64,000 nucleotides of DNA from JACMLC01 sp963817025 (GTDB lineage Bacteria > Acidobacteriota > Blastocatellia > Pyrinomonadales > Pyrinomonadaceae), in the NCBI GenBank assembly GCA_963817025.1, contig CAWFML010000005.1, positions 1,674,001 to 1,738,000 on the forward strand. Reading direction: 5' to 3'. A program made the position numbers and the translations under genes. Positions within the stretch are counted from its first letter, which is position 1. The number at the start of each line of letters is the position of its first letter. Shown in pieces: positions 1 through 8,759 of this stretch. The notes below the pieces were generated by a model. The model searched no databases. It was not told the DNA's origin and worked only from the letters and a program-made list of their open reading frames with translations.

Positions 1-1970
1 TCGACGACGGCGGTCTTGATCTGGTTGATGGCCTCCGGGCGAAAGTCGCTGCGGCGCGCAATCTGTTCGATAGTCGAGGCGGCAATCAACTCTGTTTCAT
101 CGCCCATCGGAATCACCATTTCAAACTCGTCCGGCGCGCTTTCATCCTTGCCGGGGGAAACGGAATCCAGACGCGCGGTCAAAAGCTCTAGCTGCTGGCG
201 ACTCGAACCGTAGGCTTCACGCAACGCGAGCAGTTCGCTGGCCTCTGCGGAAAATCCTTCGGGACTGACGAGCCACACGCGCACGCGATTCCATCCGCAG
301 GCACGCGCCACGCCTTCAAGTCGTTCGCACCACATCTCTGTGATGCCGCGCCCGGCTTCGAGCTTTGAATCAATCTCGGCGGCAATCCACACGACTTCGC
401 TCGACTCCGTATAATTTCCGGCATCGAATCCATGCGCCACAGCGCAACGCTCTTCATCAATCAACTGCTGCAACGGCGGGTGAAAAGCTACGCAGCTCGC
501 GGCGTGCACAATCTGCGGCAGCAGAATCAACTCCGTTTCATTATCAAGCCCGGCGTCAATCTCTTCCGCCCCCGCGCCTTTGTAAGCACGGCTGAAGCGG
601 TCGTAGTGCAGCAGGCTGGCGGGCACGCGCTGGCAGTTAAAGAGCGAAAGGAGTTCGCGCAGGCCAAGCGCAGATGCCTTGCGATAATGTCTCGCCATCG
701 TCTGCGGCGCGCGTTTCAAAGTCTCCAACAGCATATCTGCCAGAACCGCCGCACGCGCTTCGGCCAGAATCTCAAGCCTGTAACGAACCTTTAAATAATC
801 CTGCCACACGGCAGAGACACGCGCGCTCTGAACCATACTGGCATTGAGACTGATATGCTCGTAGACGTGCAGCCCGCGCATCAGTTGTTGAAACTGCTCT
901 GCATCAGTCTCAAGTTTCTTGCGCCAGCTTTCGAGCGAAGATTTGCCGCTCTCGCTCAGCATCGCTTCATAGAGCACGCGTATCAGGGCGCGCCTCATGG
1001 CGGGCTGCTGCGCGACGCCTTCCAACAGTGATGAGTAATGACGGTTGATGCGCCCGCCCATCAGCTCATCCACGTAAAGCTGCTGGCAATTGCGAAAGCT
1101 ATCGAGCGAGATTCGTTTCTCCTGTGCGGACTGCATCAGAGAAGTGATGAGCGTCGGATTCCCTTCACACTGTTGTGCGATCAGGTCGCGTGTCTGCTCG
1201 TTGAGAGGGACGCCTTTGCGCTCCGCCAGGCTCTCGATCATCGCGCGCGTGTCCGCATCACTCAGGCTTTCCAGATGCAGCGTAGCGGCATTGTCAAAGC
1301 TCCCGCGCGCGTGATGAACTAAATCGAGCACGCGACGACGAAGGCCAGCGAGCACGTAAGGCGATTCCGAGCGCATGAAGACACGCGCAATCTCCGCGCC
1401 GAGCGGCGTTTCGCCCGCCAGTTGCTCTGCGACGTGCAGGCCGTCAATCATGACCATCGTGCGTGCGCCGTGCGCGGCGGCGCGATGGGGCGCGCTCAGG
1501 CAGAGACGGATCAAAGCTCTTTCGTCGCCGCGCTCACGCTCGCGCTCGCAGGCTTCCCACAAATGCTCTATCCATTCAAAATCCTGCGGCGGGGCCAGCT
1601 CAAGCAAGTCGCTTCCCGTCAACGAGGCATTGGCAAGCGCGTCCTCACGACGGCGAAACGCGATGAGTTGTAGCAGGAAAGTATGAAGGAAATGCTCTGC
1701 GGCCCCGACAGCCGTGCAGTCATTGCGGCTCAGCGCAAAGTAGATGGGGATGGTTTCTTCGTGCAGGTGAAACAGCTCATCATAAGCCTGACGCAAGAGT
1801 TCCGTTGCTCCGACTGACGGAGCGGCGAGCACCAGCAGGCCACACGAAGAGTCGCCGCGCAGGCCATGTTGCACGACCTTTTCGAGCGCGTCCTCGCGCC
1901 CGACAAATTCTGCCGGCGTAATGCGCCCTAAGATGCGCCGCCGGTTTTTATGTTGAGCTATTGTCGGCAT
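1..1970 (-). CDS. P-loop-like ATPase with RsbW-like C-terminal start (3' end beyond window)
   Basis: The frame is open from an ATG at 1970 to the window edge (at least 656 codons). The N-terminus has FVGRE (residues 22-26), as at the start of many AAA/STAND ATPase modules. A Walker A-like stretch AAPSVGATE (about 49-57) has Ala where the nucleotide-binding Lys normally sits, and TMVMIDGLH (171-179) looks like Walker B. The middle is helical and unrecognised. The last ~40 residues (from about 617) resemble the beginning of an RsbW/HATPase anti-sigma kinase fold, ending at DFRPEAINQIKTAVV. It overlaps the 3' end of the cyclase gene by 23 bp, which suggests co-translation. The domain naming is inferred by eye; the ORF itself is certain because coding character continues without stops for 1970 bp. 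Confidence 0.8.
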   Translation of the reverse strand, partial: MPTIAQHKNRRRILGRITPAEFVGREDALEKVVQHGLRGDSSCGLLVLAAPSVGATELLRQAYDELFHLHEETIPIYFALSRNDCTAVGAAEHFLHTFLLQLIAFRRREDALANASLTGSDLLELAPPQDFEWIEHLWEACERERERGDERALIRLCLSAPHRAAAHGARTMVMIDGLHVAEQLAGETPLGAEIARVFMRSESPYVLAGLRRRVLDLVHHARGSFDNAATLHLESLSDADTRAMIESLAERKGVPLNEQTRDLIAQQCEGNPTLITSLMQSAQEKRISLDSFRNCQQLYVDELMGGRINRHYSSLLEGVAQQPAMRRALIRVLYEAMLSESGKSSLESWRKKLETDAEQFQQLMRGLHVYEHISLNASMVQSARVSAVWQDYLKVRYRLEILAEARAAVLADMLLETLKRAPQTMARHYRKASALGLRELLSLFNCQRVPASLLHYDRFSRAYKGAGAEEIDAGLDNETELILLPQIVHAASCVAFHPPLQQLIDEERCAVAHGFDAGNYTESSEVVWIAAEIDSKLEAGRGITEMWCERLEGVARACGWNRVRVWLVSPEGFSAEASELLALREAYGSSRQQLELLTARLDSVSPGKDESAPDEFEMVIPMGDETELIAASTIEQIARRSDFRPEAINQIKTAVV

Positions 1971-4167
1971 CAGGTAGTGTCGAATCGGTCGGCTCGTTGT
2001 CCAAAACCTGCACTCTGTTTTTGCCCAGACGTTTGGCGCTATAGAGGGCGCGGTCTGCGGCCCCGATAATTGCTGCGGGCGCATTGAGCACCTCGTCCAG
2101 AGCGGAGACGCCGATGCTGACCGTCACCATGCCGAGGGGCTGCGTCTTGCCGTGCGGAAAACGTGTGCGCTCGACGCGGCGGCGGATGCGCTCGGCGATG
2201 GCTGTGGCTTCATCCAGCTTCGTCTGCGGCAGCAGGATACAGAACTCTTCGCCGCCATACCGCGAAGCGACATCTGCTGCGCGCAGGACTGACTTCAAAC
2301 ATTGCGCCGTCATCTCCAAAGCCAGGTCGCCCGCCTGATGCCCGTTCTGATCGTTGTAATATTTGAAGTCGTCTATATCAATCATCATAAAGCTCATCAC
2401 AAACTGTTGCCGCTCTGAACGCTTCAGCTCTTCCGCGAGTCGCTCTTCGAGATAACGACGATTGAGCAATCCGGTCAAAGGGTCTGTGATGGACATCAAT
2501 TGAAACTGCGTAGCCTTCTCCTGCCACTCTGCGCGATCCAGCGCGAGAGCCATCTGCGGCGCGATGGTCTCAAGCAATCCGAGGTCAATCTCGTCATACG
2601 AGCTGCCGTCGGTCTTGTCCGTCATGTTTACCACTCCCACTTTGCGACCGCCGATGCTGATGGGGTAGCTAATAAAAGAGTTCGTTTTATAAAGCCGCTC
2701 GGCGGGCGCAGGCACGCGCCCCGCTGCTTCAAGGTCGTTGACGACCAGCGGTTGCCCGTTCAAGAGCACAGTCCCTGACACGCCGTCGCCCAGACGGACG
2801 CGCGCCGCGCTCGCTCCTGCCGCGTGCGGCCCGTAAGCGGCTTTCACAGCCAACTCGTTCGAGGCTTCATCGTAAAGCAGCAGAGAGCTGCGCTCGGCGC
2901 GCAGAAGCTCTGCGGAGTGACGCAGGATTGATTGATAAGTCCCGGCAGGGTCGCTGATTTCGATGCGTCTCGTAAACGTTTGCAGCGAATCGGCAAAGCG
3001 CGCCTGTTGATTTAATTCGTTACGCAGCCGCAAGACTTCGAGCGGGAGGGTCAACTCGCGGCAGAAGCCTGAGATGGCGCGCCGCTTCTCCGTATCGAGC
3101 GCGGTGTCGCCGACGAGCAAGGCCGCCTTCAATTCATCTTCAATGGCAAGCGGAAACAGTTCCAGATGTTTTTTACTACCGGCATGCTTGACGCCGTTTG
3201 TGCTCAACATAGAGCTGACGCCTTCGGGCGTCTCCGCCATCACGAGCGATGCGCCGCGCCGCGCCGCATCCAGTAAATGTTTTTCCTGCTCTTCCAGAAA
3301 CAGATTAATCGGTTGGGTTGCGAATCTGCCGGTGACGATGGCCGGGCCAAAACCATCTTTCGTTCTGAGGAACAACGCCAGCGAAACCAGCCCGTATTTT
3401 TCCGCCAGCGCGCGAACGGAGGCGCGGCAGGCTTCATCCACCGGCCCGGCCACAGCCAGTTTTTCTTTCTGGAAAAGAACGGGCGGCTCTTTCTCAACCG
3501 TCGTTTGAACGGGCGCAGTCGCCGCGCGAGAGGCGCGCGGAGCAGCAGCGCGCTCGACCAGCTGATTCCTGTATTCCGCGACCGATGCGCTGAGGCGACG
3601 CGTCAAGTCATTCAAGTCCTGCTGCGCGGCAAAGACCACATTGCTGAACAGGTCGCTTGATAATAAATCCTGTAAATCGCCGACGCGAAAACGCTCTGCC
3701 AGCGCGCGATAATCCGCCGTGGTCAGAAACGCGCGTCCTCCAATCATCGCCAGCTTTCTTTTCTGCTCAAGCTCGACCGGCATGGTGATGCAGTGCAGGC
3801 CCGCATGGCAGCGATAATGAACAGCCTCGTGCGCTTCCATGGCGCGCGTAAAAGCCTGCCCGCAGTAAGCCTCGCAGAGATGCGCGTGCGTGGAAGACGT
3901 TTGAAAAGCCTGACAGATGGAATTGTTATTTGAGACGGCGAGCGCGGGCGGCTGGCTGCCTTCGACCAGCAGCAGAGAGAGTCCCGAAGCCGCTGCCAGC
4001 GAATGCTGCGCATCGGCCCAATTCGCGGGCGCAGATTGCGGCTGCACTTGCTCTGTCTCACGCTCTTCGCGCGCAGCCTGTTCATCCATCATCAGATAGC
4101 TCACGTCTGAAAGTTTCCGAAGTGCGGTAGAGTAGGTTGGTTTCCGCTCGACTGAGATTTGCGGCAC
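1948..4167 (-). CDS. PocR-GAF-GGDEF diguanylate cyclase
   Basis: Cytoplasmic protein of 739 residues that should make c-di-GMP from two GTP. The N-terminal third (about 45-200) matches the PocR ligand-binding domain, with the Cys-rich runs HLCEAYCGQAF and YRCHAGLHCITMP. A GAF domain follows (about 400-550, ending in LGDGVSGTVL...QPLVVNDL). The GGDEF domain is C-terminal, with the active-site motif RYGGEEF. RAAD five residues before GGEEF is an RxxD inhibitory site, so product feedback is expected. No transmembrane segment is seen. A later start at MMDEQAAREE is possible, since the first ~25 residues are weakly conserved-looking. The gene overlaps the downstream ATPase, so both probably belong to one signalling unit. 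Confidence 0.9.
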   Translation of the reverse strand: MPQISVERKPTYSTALRKLSDVSYLMMDEQAAREERETEQVQPQSAPANWADAQHSLAAASGLSLLLVEGSQPPALAVSNNNSICQAFQTSSTHAHLCEAYCGQAFTRAMEAHEAVHYRCHAGLHCITMPVELEQKRKLAMIGGRAFLTTADYRALAERFRVGDLQDLLSSDLFSNVVFAAQQDLNDLTRRLSASVAEYRNQLVERAAAPRASRAATAPVQTTVEKEPPVLFQKEKLAVAGPVDEACRASVRALAEKYGLVSLALFLRTKDGFGPAIVTGRFATQPINLFLEEQEKHLLDAARRGASLVMAETPEGVSSMLSTNGVKHAGSKKHLELFPLAIEDELKAALLVGDTALDTEKRRAISGFCRELTLPLEVLRLRNELNQQARFADSLQTFTRRIEISDPAGTYQSILRHSAELLRAERSSLLLYDEASNELAVKAAYGPHAAGASAARVRLGDGVSGTVLLNGQPLVVNDLEAAGRVPAPAERLYKTNSFISYPISIGGRKVGVVNMTDKTDGSSYDEIDLGLLETIAPQMALALDRAEWQEKATQFQLMSITDPLTGLLNRRYLEERLAEELKRSERQQFVMSFMMIDIDDFKYYNDQNGHQAGDLALEMTAQCLKSVLRAADVASRYGGEEFCILLPQTKLDEATAIAERIRRRVERTRFPHGKTQPLGMVTVSIGVSALDEVLNAPAAIIGAADRALYSAKRLGKNRVQVLDNEPTDSTLPDADNSST

Positions 4168-4355
4168 GCCCGCACGCGCGCCATGTTATAGCGTGGACGG
4201 GCGGGGATTTGCGGCCACCACCCGGACGCTAGAGTATAAGTGTCTTGCACGCTTTCAGACAAGCGCTCTGGGGCAAGCACACAGGGCAACAGGAGCTGAC
4301 CTCCACAAGGTTTTCTCAGCTCACTCTTATAGATATGACTAATGTTTAATAAATT

Positions 4356-5492
4356 TCACGAACCGATAACGCGTTGCGCGTCCCGAAGACCCGGAGCCTC
4401 GCCCGGCGCGACCCTTTCAATGTCCGGTTCTTCAGGGCTAATGCGGATACAGGCCGCAAAATGGTTCGGCTTGATTTCAGCCAGCGGGGGAACGACTTCC
4501 TGACATGCAGGAATAGCATAAGGGCAGCGCGTGTGAAAGCGACAGCCCGGCGGGGGATTGATCGGCGACGGCACATCGCCTTCGAGCACGATGCGCTGGC
4601 GCGTGGCTTCGATTTCAGGATCGGGAACGGGGACTGCGGAAATCAAAGCTTTCGTGTACGGCATCAGCGGCTCGTAGTAAATCGTCCTGGCATCAGCGAT
4701 TTCCACCAGCTTGCCGAGATACATCACGGCCACGCGGTCTGAGACGTGACGAATCGCTCGCAGGTCATGAGAGATAAAAAGATACGTCAGATTCTTTTCG
4801 CGTTGGAGGCGTTCCAACAGGTTCATAATCTGCGCCTGAATGGAAACGTCAAGGGCGGAGATGGGTTCGTCTGCGACGATAAAGTCCGGGTCAACCGCGA
4901 GGGCGCGTGCGATGCCGATGCGCTGGCGCTGGCCGCCGGAAAACTCGTGCGGGTAGCGCTTGATAAAACGCTTGCTGAGGCCCACCGTTTCCATCAACTC
5001 CTGCACGCGGCGGTCTACATCCTTGCCGCTGGCAAGGCGGAAGGTCTCAACCGGCTCGCCTATGATCTGCCCGACAGTCATGCGCGGATTGAGCGAAGCA
5101 TACGGGTCTTGAAAAATCATCTGTAGATACTTGCGCTGTTCGCGCATCGCATTGCGCGAGAGATGCGCAAGGTCTTTGCCCTTATAAAAGACGTGACCGC
5201 TGGTTGGCTCGGTCAGGCGCAGGAGAGCGCGCCCCAGTGTTGATTTGCCGCAGCCGGATTCGCCCACAAGGCCCAGAGTCTCGCCCGGATAAATATCTAT
5301 GGACACGCCGTCCACAGCTTTGACGACGCGCTTGACAGGGCTTCCGCCTACGAGCTTGTCAATAAACGTGCCGCCCCCCAGGTCGAAATGAACTTTGAGG
5401 TCACGAATGGCAATCAGCTCGGTTCCCTCTTCCGGCTGAAGCGGCGGCGGCATGTTTGACCCTGCGGCGTTGTCTGCTGGTTGAGTGCTCAT
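4356..5492 (-). CDS. oppF: Oligopeptide ABC transporter ATP-binding protein OppF
   Basis: ATPase subunit of a peptide/nickel-type importer, 378 residues from the chosen start. It shows Walker A GESGCGKSTLGRALL, signature FSGGQRQRIGIARALA, Walker B/D-loop ADEPISALDVS, the switch His in FISHDLRAIRHV, and the C-terminal oligopeptide/dipeptide extension with CRFHTRCPYA. A longer in-frame start at 5651 exists but would lie inside oppD, so the ATG at 5492 (MSTQPADNAAG), 23 bp after the oppD stop and preceded by AAGAGAAG, was preferred. It is the last gene of the opp run, followed by 188 bp before the cyclase gene. Confidence 0.93.
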   Translation of the reverse strand: MSTQPADNAAGSNMPPPLQPEEGTELIAIRDLKVHFDLGGGTFIDKLVGGSPVKRVVKAVDGVSIDIYPGETLGLVGESGCGKSTLGRALLRLTEPTSGHVFYKGKDLAHLSRNAMREQRKYLQMIFQDPYASLNPRMTVGQIIGEPVETFRLASGKDVDRRVQELMETVGLSKRFIKRYPHEFSGGQRQRIGIARALAVDPDFIVADEPISALDVSIQAQIMNLLERLQREKNLTYLFISHDLRAIRHVSDRVAVMYLGKLVEIADARTIYYEPLMPYTKALISAVPVPDPEIEATRQRIVLEGDVPSPINPPPGCRFHTRCPYAIPACQEVVPPLAEIKPNHFAACIRISPEEPDIERVAPGEAPGLRDAQRVIGS

Positions 5493-5515
5493 CAGATGCT
5501 TCTCTTGGGCTTTCT

Positions 5516-6556
5516 CTATTCGAGATCGAGTACGTCTTGTTTGCGCGCCGCGCGCTCCTGCTTCGAGGCTGCATAAACCTCTTCCGCAAAGTGGCAGAGC
5601 GAATGATGATCCGGAGTCAAAGCGACAAAGGGAGGAAACTCGCGGCGACAAATCTCTTCCGCGCGTTCGCAGCGCGCGGCAAACGGGCAGCCCGGCGGCA
5701 GCCTTGCAACGTCAGGCGGAAGGCCCGGAATTTGATAAAGGTCTCCCTGCTCGGAGGTCGGGTCGGGAACGGAGCGCAACAAGCCTTTCGTGTACGGGTT
5801 GCCGGGCGTCGCAAAAAGCTCTGCTGTGCGAGCCTGCTCGAAAACTTTTCCGGCATACATCACTATGATGTGATCCGTCATCCCTGCGACGACGCCTAAA
5901 TCATGCGTGATGAGAATTACGCTCGTGCCGGTCTTCTGCTTGAGGCTTTTAATCAACTCAAGAATCTGCGCCTGAATCGTGACATCGAGCGCGGTCGTCG
6001 GCTCATCCGCAATCAATAGCTCAGGCTCGCACGACAGGGCCATTGCGATCATCACGCGCTGGCGCATCCCGCCCGAAAATTCGTGCGGATAACTATCAAC
6101 GCGCGAACGCGCATCCGGTATCCCGACCATCTCAAGCATCTTGATCGCATGCTCGTAAGCCTGATCTTTCGTATAACCCAGATGCAGCTCGGTCAGTTCC
6201 ATCAACTGCTTCGAGATACGCATAAACGGATTGAGCGAGGTCATCGGGTCTTGGAAGATCATGGCAATCCGCTTGCCGCGAATCTTGCGCACTTCTTCCG
6301 TCGGCAGCAGCAGAATGTCCTGCCCGTCGAAGATGATTTCGCCCGAAACGATTTTGCCGGGAGGGTCTGGAATCAGACGGATGACCGAAAGATTGGTGAC
6401 GGATTTGCCTGAGCCGGATTCGCCGACGATGCCCAAAGTCTCGCCGCGTTTCAACTCAAAATCAATCCCGTCAACGGCCTTGACCGTTCCGTCTTCAGTC
6501 TGAAAATAAGTGCGCAGGTCTCTGATTTCAAGAATGTTTCCGTTGCGACCATTCAT
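5516..6556 (-). CDS. oppD: Oligopeptide ABC transporter ATP-binding protein OppD
   Basis: First ATPase subunit of the peptide importer, 346 residues, working on the cytoplasmic face with OppF. Walker A GESGSGKSVTN, signature FSGGMRQRVMIAMAL, Walker B IADEPTTALDVT and switch His ITHDLGVVAG are intact. The C-terminal oligo_HPY region contains the Cys-bearing PPGCPFAARCERAEEICR, typical of OppD/DppD. It is separated from oppC by a 105-bp spacer that is almost filled by a hairpin of GATTGCGG words. The start ATG lies 6 nt after that hairpin with no clear Shine-Dalgarno sequence. Confidence 0.95.
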   Translation of the reverse strand: MNGRNGNILEIRDLRTYFQTEDGTVKAVDGIDFELKRGETLGIVGESGSGKSVTNLSVIRLIPDPPGKIVSGEIIFDGQDILLLPTEEVRKIRGKRIAMIFQDPMTSLNPFMRISKQLMELTELHLGYTKDQAYEHAIKMLEMVGIPDARSRVDSYPHEFSGGMRQRVMIAMALSCEPELLIADEPTTALDVTIQAQILELIKSLKQKTGTSVILITHDLGVVAGMTDHIIVMYAGKVFEQARTAELFATPGNPYTKGLLRSVPDPTSEQGDLYQIPGLPPDVARLPPGCPFAARCERAEEICRREFPPFVALTPDHHSLCHFAEEVYAASKQERAARKQDVLDLE

Positions 6557-6562
6557 ATTTTC

Positions 6563-6660
6563 GATTGCGGATTGCAGATCGCGGATTGCGGATTTGGAAA
6601 TTCAAGTTGAAGTACGTCTCCACTTGTCTTTCCGCAATCCGCAATCCGCAATCCGCAGTC
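6563..6660. repeat. Inverted repeat of GATTGCGG words (A), oppC/oppD junction
   Basis: GATTGCGGATTGCAGATCGC (from 6563) with further copies faces CCGCAATCCGCAATCCGCAA (from 6631). In the transcribed direction it begins 6 nt from the oppD ATG and ends 1 nt from the oppC stop, filling the spacer. Confidence 0.88.
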
Positions 6661-6661
6661 G

Positions 6662-7756
6662 CTACACCTTTCGCATCTGTGGATCAAGGGCATCCCGCAA
6701 GCCGTCGCCGAGAAAGTTGAGGGAGAAAAGCGCCAGCGCCATCGTGACGCCGGGAAAGATCAACTGCCACGGAAAGATAGCTATGTTCTGCACACCATCG
6801 TTCGCAAGGCTTCCCCACGAAGCGAGCGGAGCCTGCACGCCGAATCCTAAGAATGAGAGAAACGATTCCGTCAACATGACCTGCGGAATGGTCAGCGTCG
6901 CATACACGATCACCGGCCCCAGCGTGTTCGGAACCACATGACGGAAAATAATTTTCCCGGTCGAGACTCCCGTCGCCCGCGCCGCGATGACGAACTCCTG
7001 ATTCTTGAGCGAGATGACCTGCCCGCGCACGATGCGCGCCATCGTCAGCCATGAGACCGCGCCGAGCGCGACAAAGAGAAGGATTAACTGGCTGAGCGGC
7101 GAGTTCCCGGCGAAGAAAGCGAGCAACACAACGACGACGATGATATACGGCAGCGAATAGAGCACGTCAACGACACGCATCATCAAATCGTCCACCTTGC
7201 CGCCGAGGAAACCCGCTATCGCTCCATAAGAAACTCCGATCAGCAACGAGACGAAGGTCGAGATGATGCCGACCATCAAAGAGATGCGCCCGCCCAACAG
7301 CACGCGCGCCAAAATATCGCGCCCCGCGTTATCCGTTCCCATCGGGTGCGTCCACGAAAAAGAGCCGTCGGGCGCGGTAAACGGCGGGAAGGATTTAGTC
7401 TGATTGGCGTCCGGCGGAATATAAGCATAATCGTAACCCGTCAACGCCTTGACGATTGGCGGGCCGATCAGGCAGACGGCGACAATGATTGCCACCACAA
7501 TCATGCCAAACACGGCCAGCTTGTTTTTCAAAAGCCGTTTCCATGCATCCTTCCAGAGAGAAGTTCCGGCGATGACTTCTCCCTCGCCGCGCTCTGCCGT
7601 GCGCACATCGCCTTCTCCGACCGCAAGCTCGTGCGTCGGTCTGGTGATGTCGCCGTCGCGCGACCGGATTGGCGCTTTGTACGGAGACCCCAGGTTATCG
7701 AACGCGGGTTCCGTCTTCGCTGGCTCATCTATGATGTCTGGTCTATCGTCATTCAT
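6662..7756 (-). CDS. oppC: Oligopeptide ABC transporter permease OppC
   Basis: Inner-membrane permease, 364 residues from the ATG at 7756. An unusually long hydrophilic N-terminus (about 75 residues, rich in Asp/Glu/Pro) precedes the first membrane segment (LAVFGMIVVAIIVAVCLIG), and the periplasmic loop after it is also long. The EAA-type coupling loop AARATGVSTGKIIFRHVVPN is present, and the protein ends in the family-typical LGDGLRDALDPQ. A start at 7804 would overlap oppB by 44 bp. The chosen start lies 4 bp after the oppB stop and suggests translational coupling. Confidence 0.93.
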   Translation of the reverse strand: MNDDRPDIIDEPAKTEPAFDNLGSPYKAPIRSRDGDITRPTHELAVGEGDVRTAERGEGEVIAGTSLWKDAWKRLLKNKLAVFGMIVVAIIVAVCLIGPPIVKALTGYDYAYIPPDANQTKSFPPFTAPDGSFSWTHPMGTDNAGRDILARVLLGGRISLMVGIISTFVSLLIGVSYGAIAGFLGGKVDDLMMRVVDVLYSLPYIIVVVVLLAFFAGNSPLSQLILLFVALGAVSWLTMARIVRGQVISLKNQEFVIAARATGVSTGKIIFRHVVPNTLGPVIVYATLTIPQVMLTESFLSFLGFGVQAPLASWGSLANDGVQNIAIFPWQLIFPGVTMALALFSLNFLGDGLRDALDPQMRKV

Positions 7757-7760
7757 AACT

Positions 7761-8681
7761 TTAGTACCGGATGCGCGGATCAATGAATCCGTAGGCAATG
7801 TCAACGAGCAGGTTAAAGAGCAATACGGAGATTGAGATAAAAGCCACGATGCCGATAATCAGCGGCTCATCCCTGTTCAAACAGGCATTGAGAAAATATG
7901 TCCCAAGCCCCGGATAGACAAAGATACGTTCGACCACCACTGTTCCGGCTATCAGAAAAGCCAGTGCCGGGCCGGTGTAGGAAACCACAGGCATCAACCC
8001 GCCGCGCAGCGCATGCTTAAAGACCACCGCGCTCTCGCTCAAACCTTTGGCCCGCGCCGTGCGAATGTAGTCTGCGCGCAAGACTTCCAGCATGCCTGAG
8101 CGCGTCAGGCGCGCGATGTATGCCATGTACAAAGCCGAAAGCGTAATGACCGGCAGGATCAGGTTGATTGAAGGAAAGCCTCCCCAGCGTGTCGGGGGCA
8201 GGATAAAGAGCGTGAGCGAAAAGATAAGCACCAGCAGCGGCCCGAGCACAAAATTCGGGAGCGAGATGCCGAGCATCGCCAGCGCCATCGAAGCGTAATC
8301 GAGACGCGAGTTTTGCTTGAGCGCAGCAATCGTTCCCGCCGTCACGCCGATAATCAACGCGAGCAAGTAAGCCAGCAGGCCGAGCGTGGCCGACACCGGC
8401 AGCGTGCGCGCCAGAATCGAGTTGACCGATTGCCCTTCGTATTTCAAAGAAGTGCCGAAATCCAGCATCAGGATATTCTTCACCATCTTGCCGTACTGCA
8501 CGTACCACGGCTTATTCAGCCCGTACTTTTCGCGCAGATTCTTTTCGATGGCAGGCGGAATCTTTCTCTCACCGGTATAAAAACTGCCGGGAGCCAGCCG
8601 GACTAATCCCCATGTCAGGCTGATGACGATAATCACCATCGGCACGGTGATTATCAAGCGGCGTAGGATAAAGCGAAACAT
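7761..8681 (-). CDS. oppB: Oligopeptide ABC transporter permease OppB
   Basis: Inner-membrane permease of 306 residues, normal for OppB/DppB. It has an N-terminal membrane segment (RRLIITVPMVIIVISLTWG), the conserved periplasmic region with LNKPWYVQYGK, five more hydrophobic segments, and the EAA coupling loop DYIRTARAKGLSESAVVFKH that contacts the ATPases. The ATG is preceded by AGAGGTG at good spacing. It sits between the binding protein (78 bp upstream) and oppC (4 bp downstream). Confidence 0.95.
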   Translation of the reverse strand: MFRFILRRLIITVPMVIIVISLTWGLVRLAPGSFYTGERKIPPAIEKNLREKYGLNKPWYVQYGKMVKNILMLDFGTSLKYEGQSVNSILARTLPVSATLGLLAYLLALIIGVTAGTIAALKQNSRLDYASMALAMLGISLPNFVLGPLLVLIFSLTLFILPPTRWGGFPSINLILPVITLSALYMAYIARLTRSGMLEVLRADYIRTARAKGLSESAVVFKHALRGGLMPVVSYTGPALAFLIAGTVVVERIFVYPGLGTYFLNACLNRDEPLIIGIVAFISISVLLFNLLVDIAYGFIDPRIRY

Positions 8682-8759
8682 ATCTGCACCTCTTTAAGAA
8701 GTGATTGACAACCGGAAAGTGACGGCAGCGCTTTCAATGAGTTGGTTCTAATTACCGAA

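Noticed and set aside
1..1320. Several plus-strand ORFs of 60-120 codons at the left edge
   Set aside because: The minus strand is open through the whole interval as a single coding frame with coherent domains; the plus-strand ORFs are its shadows.
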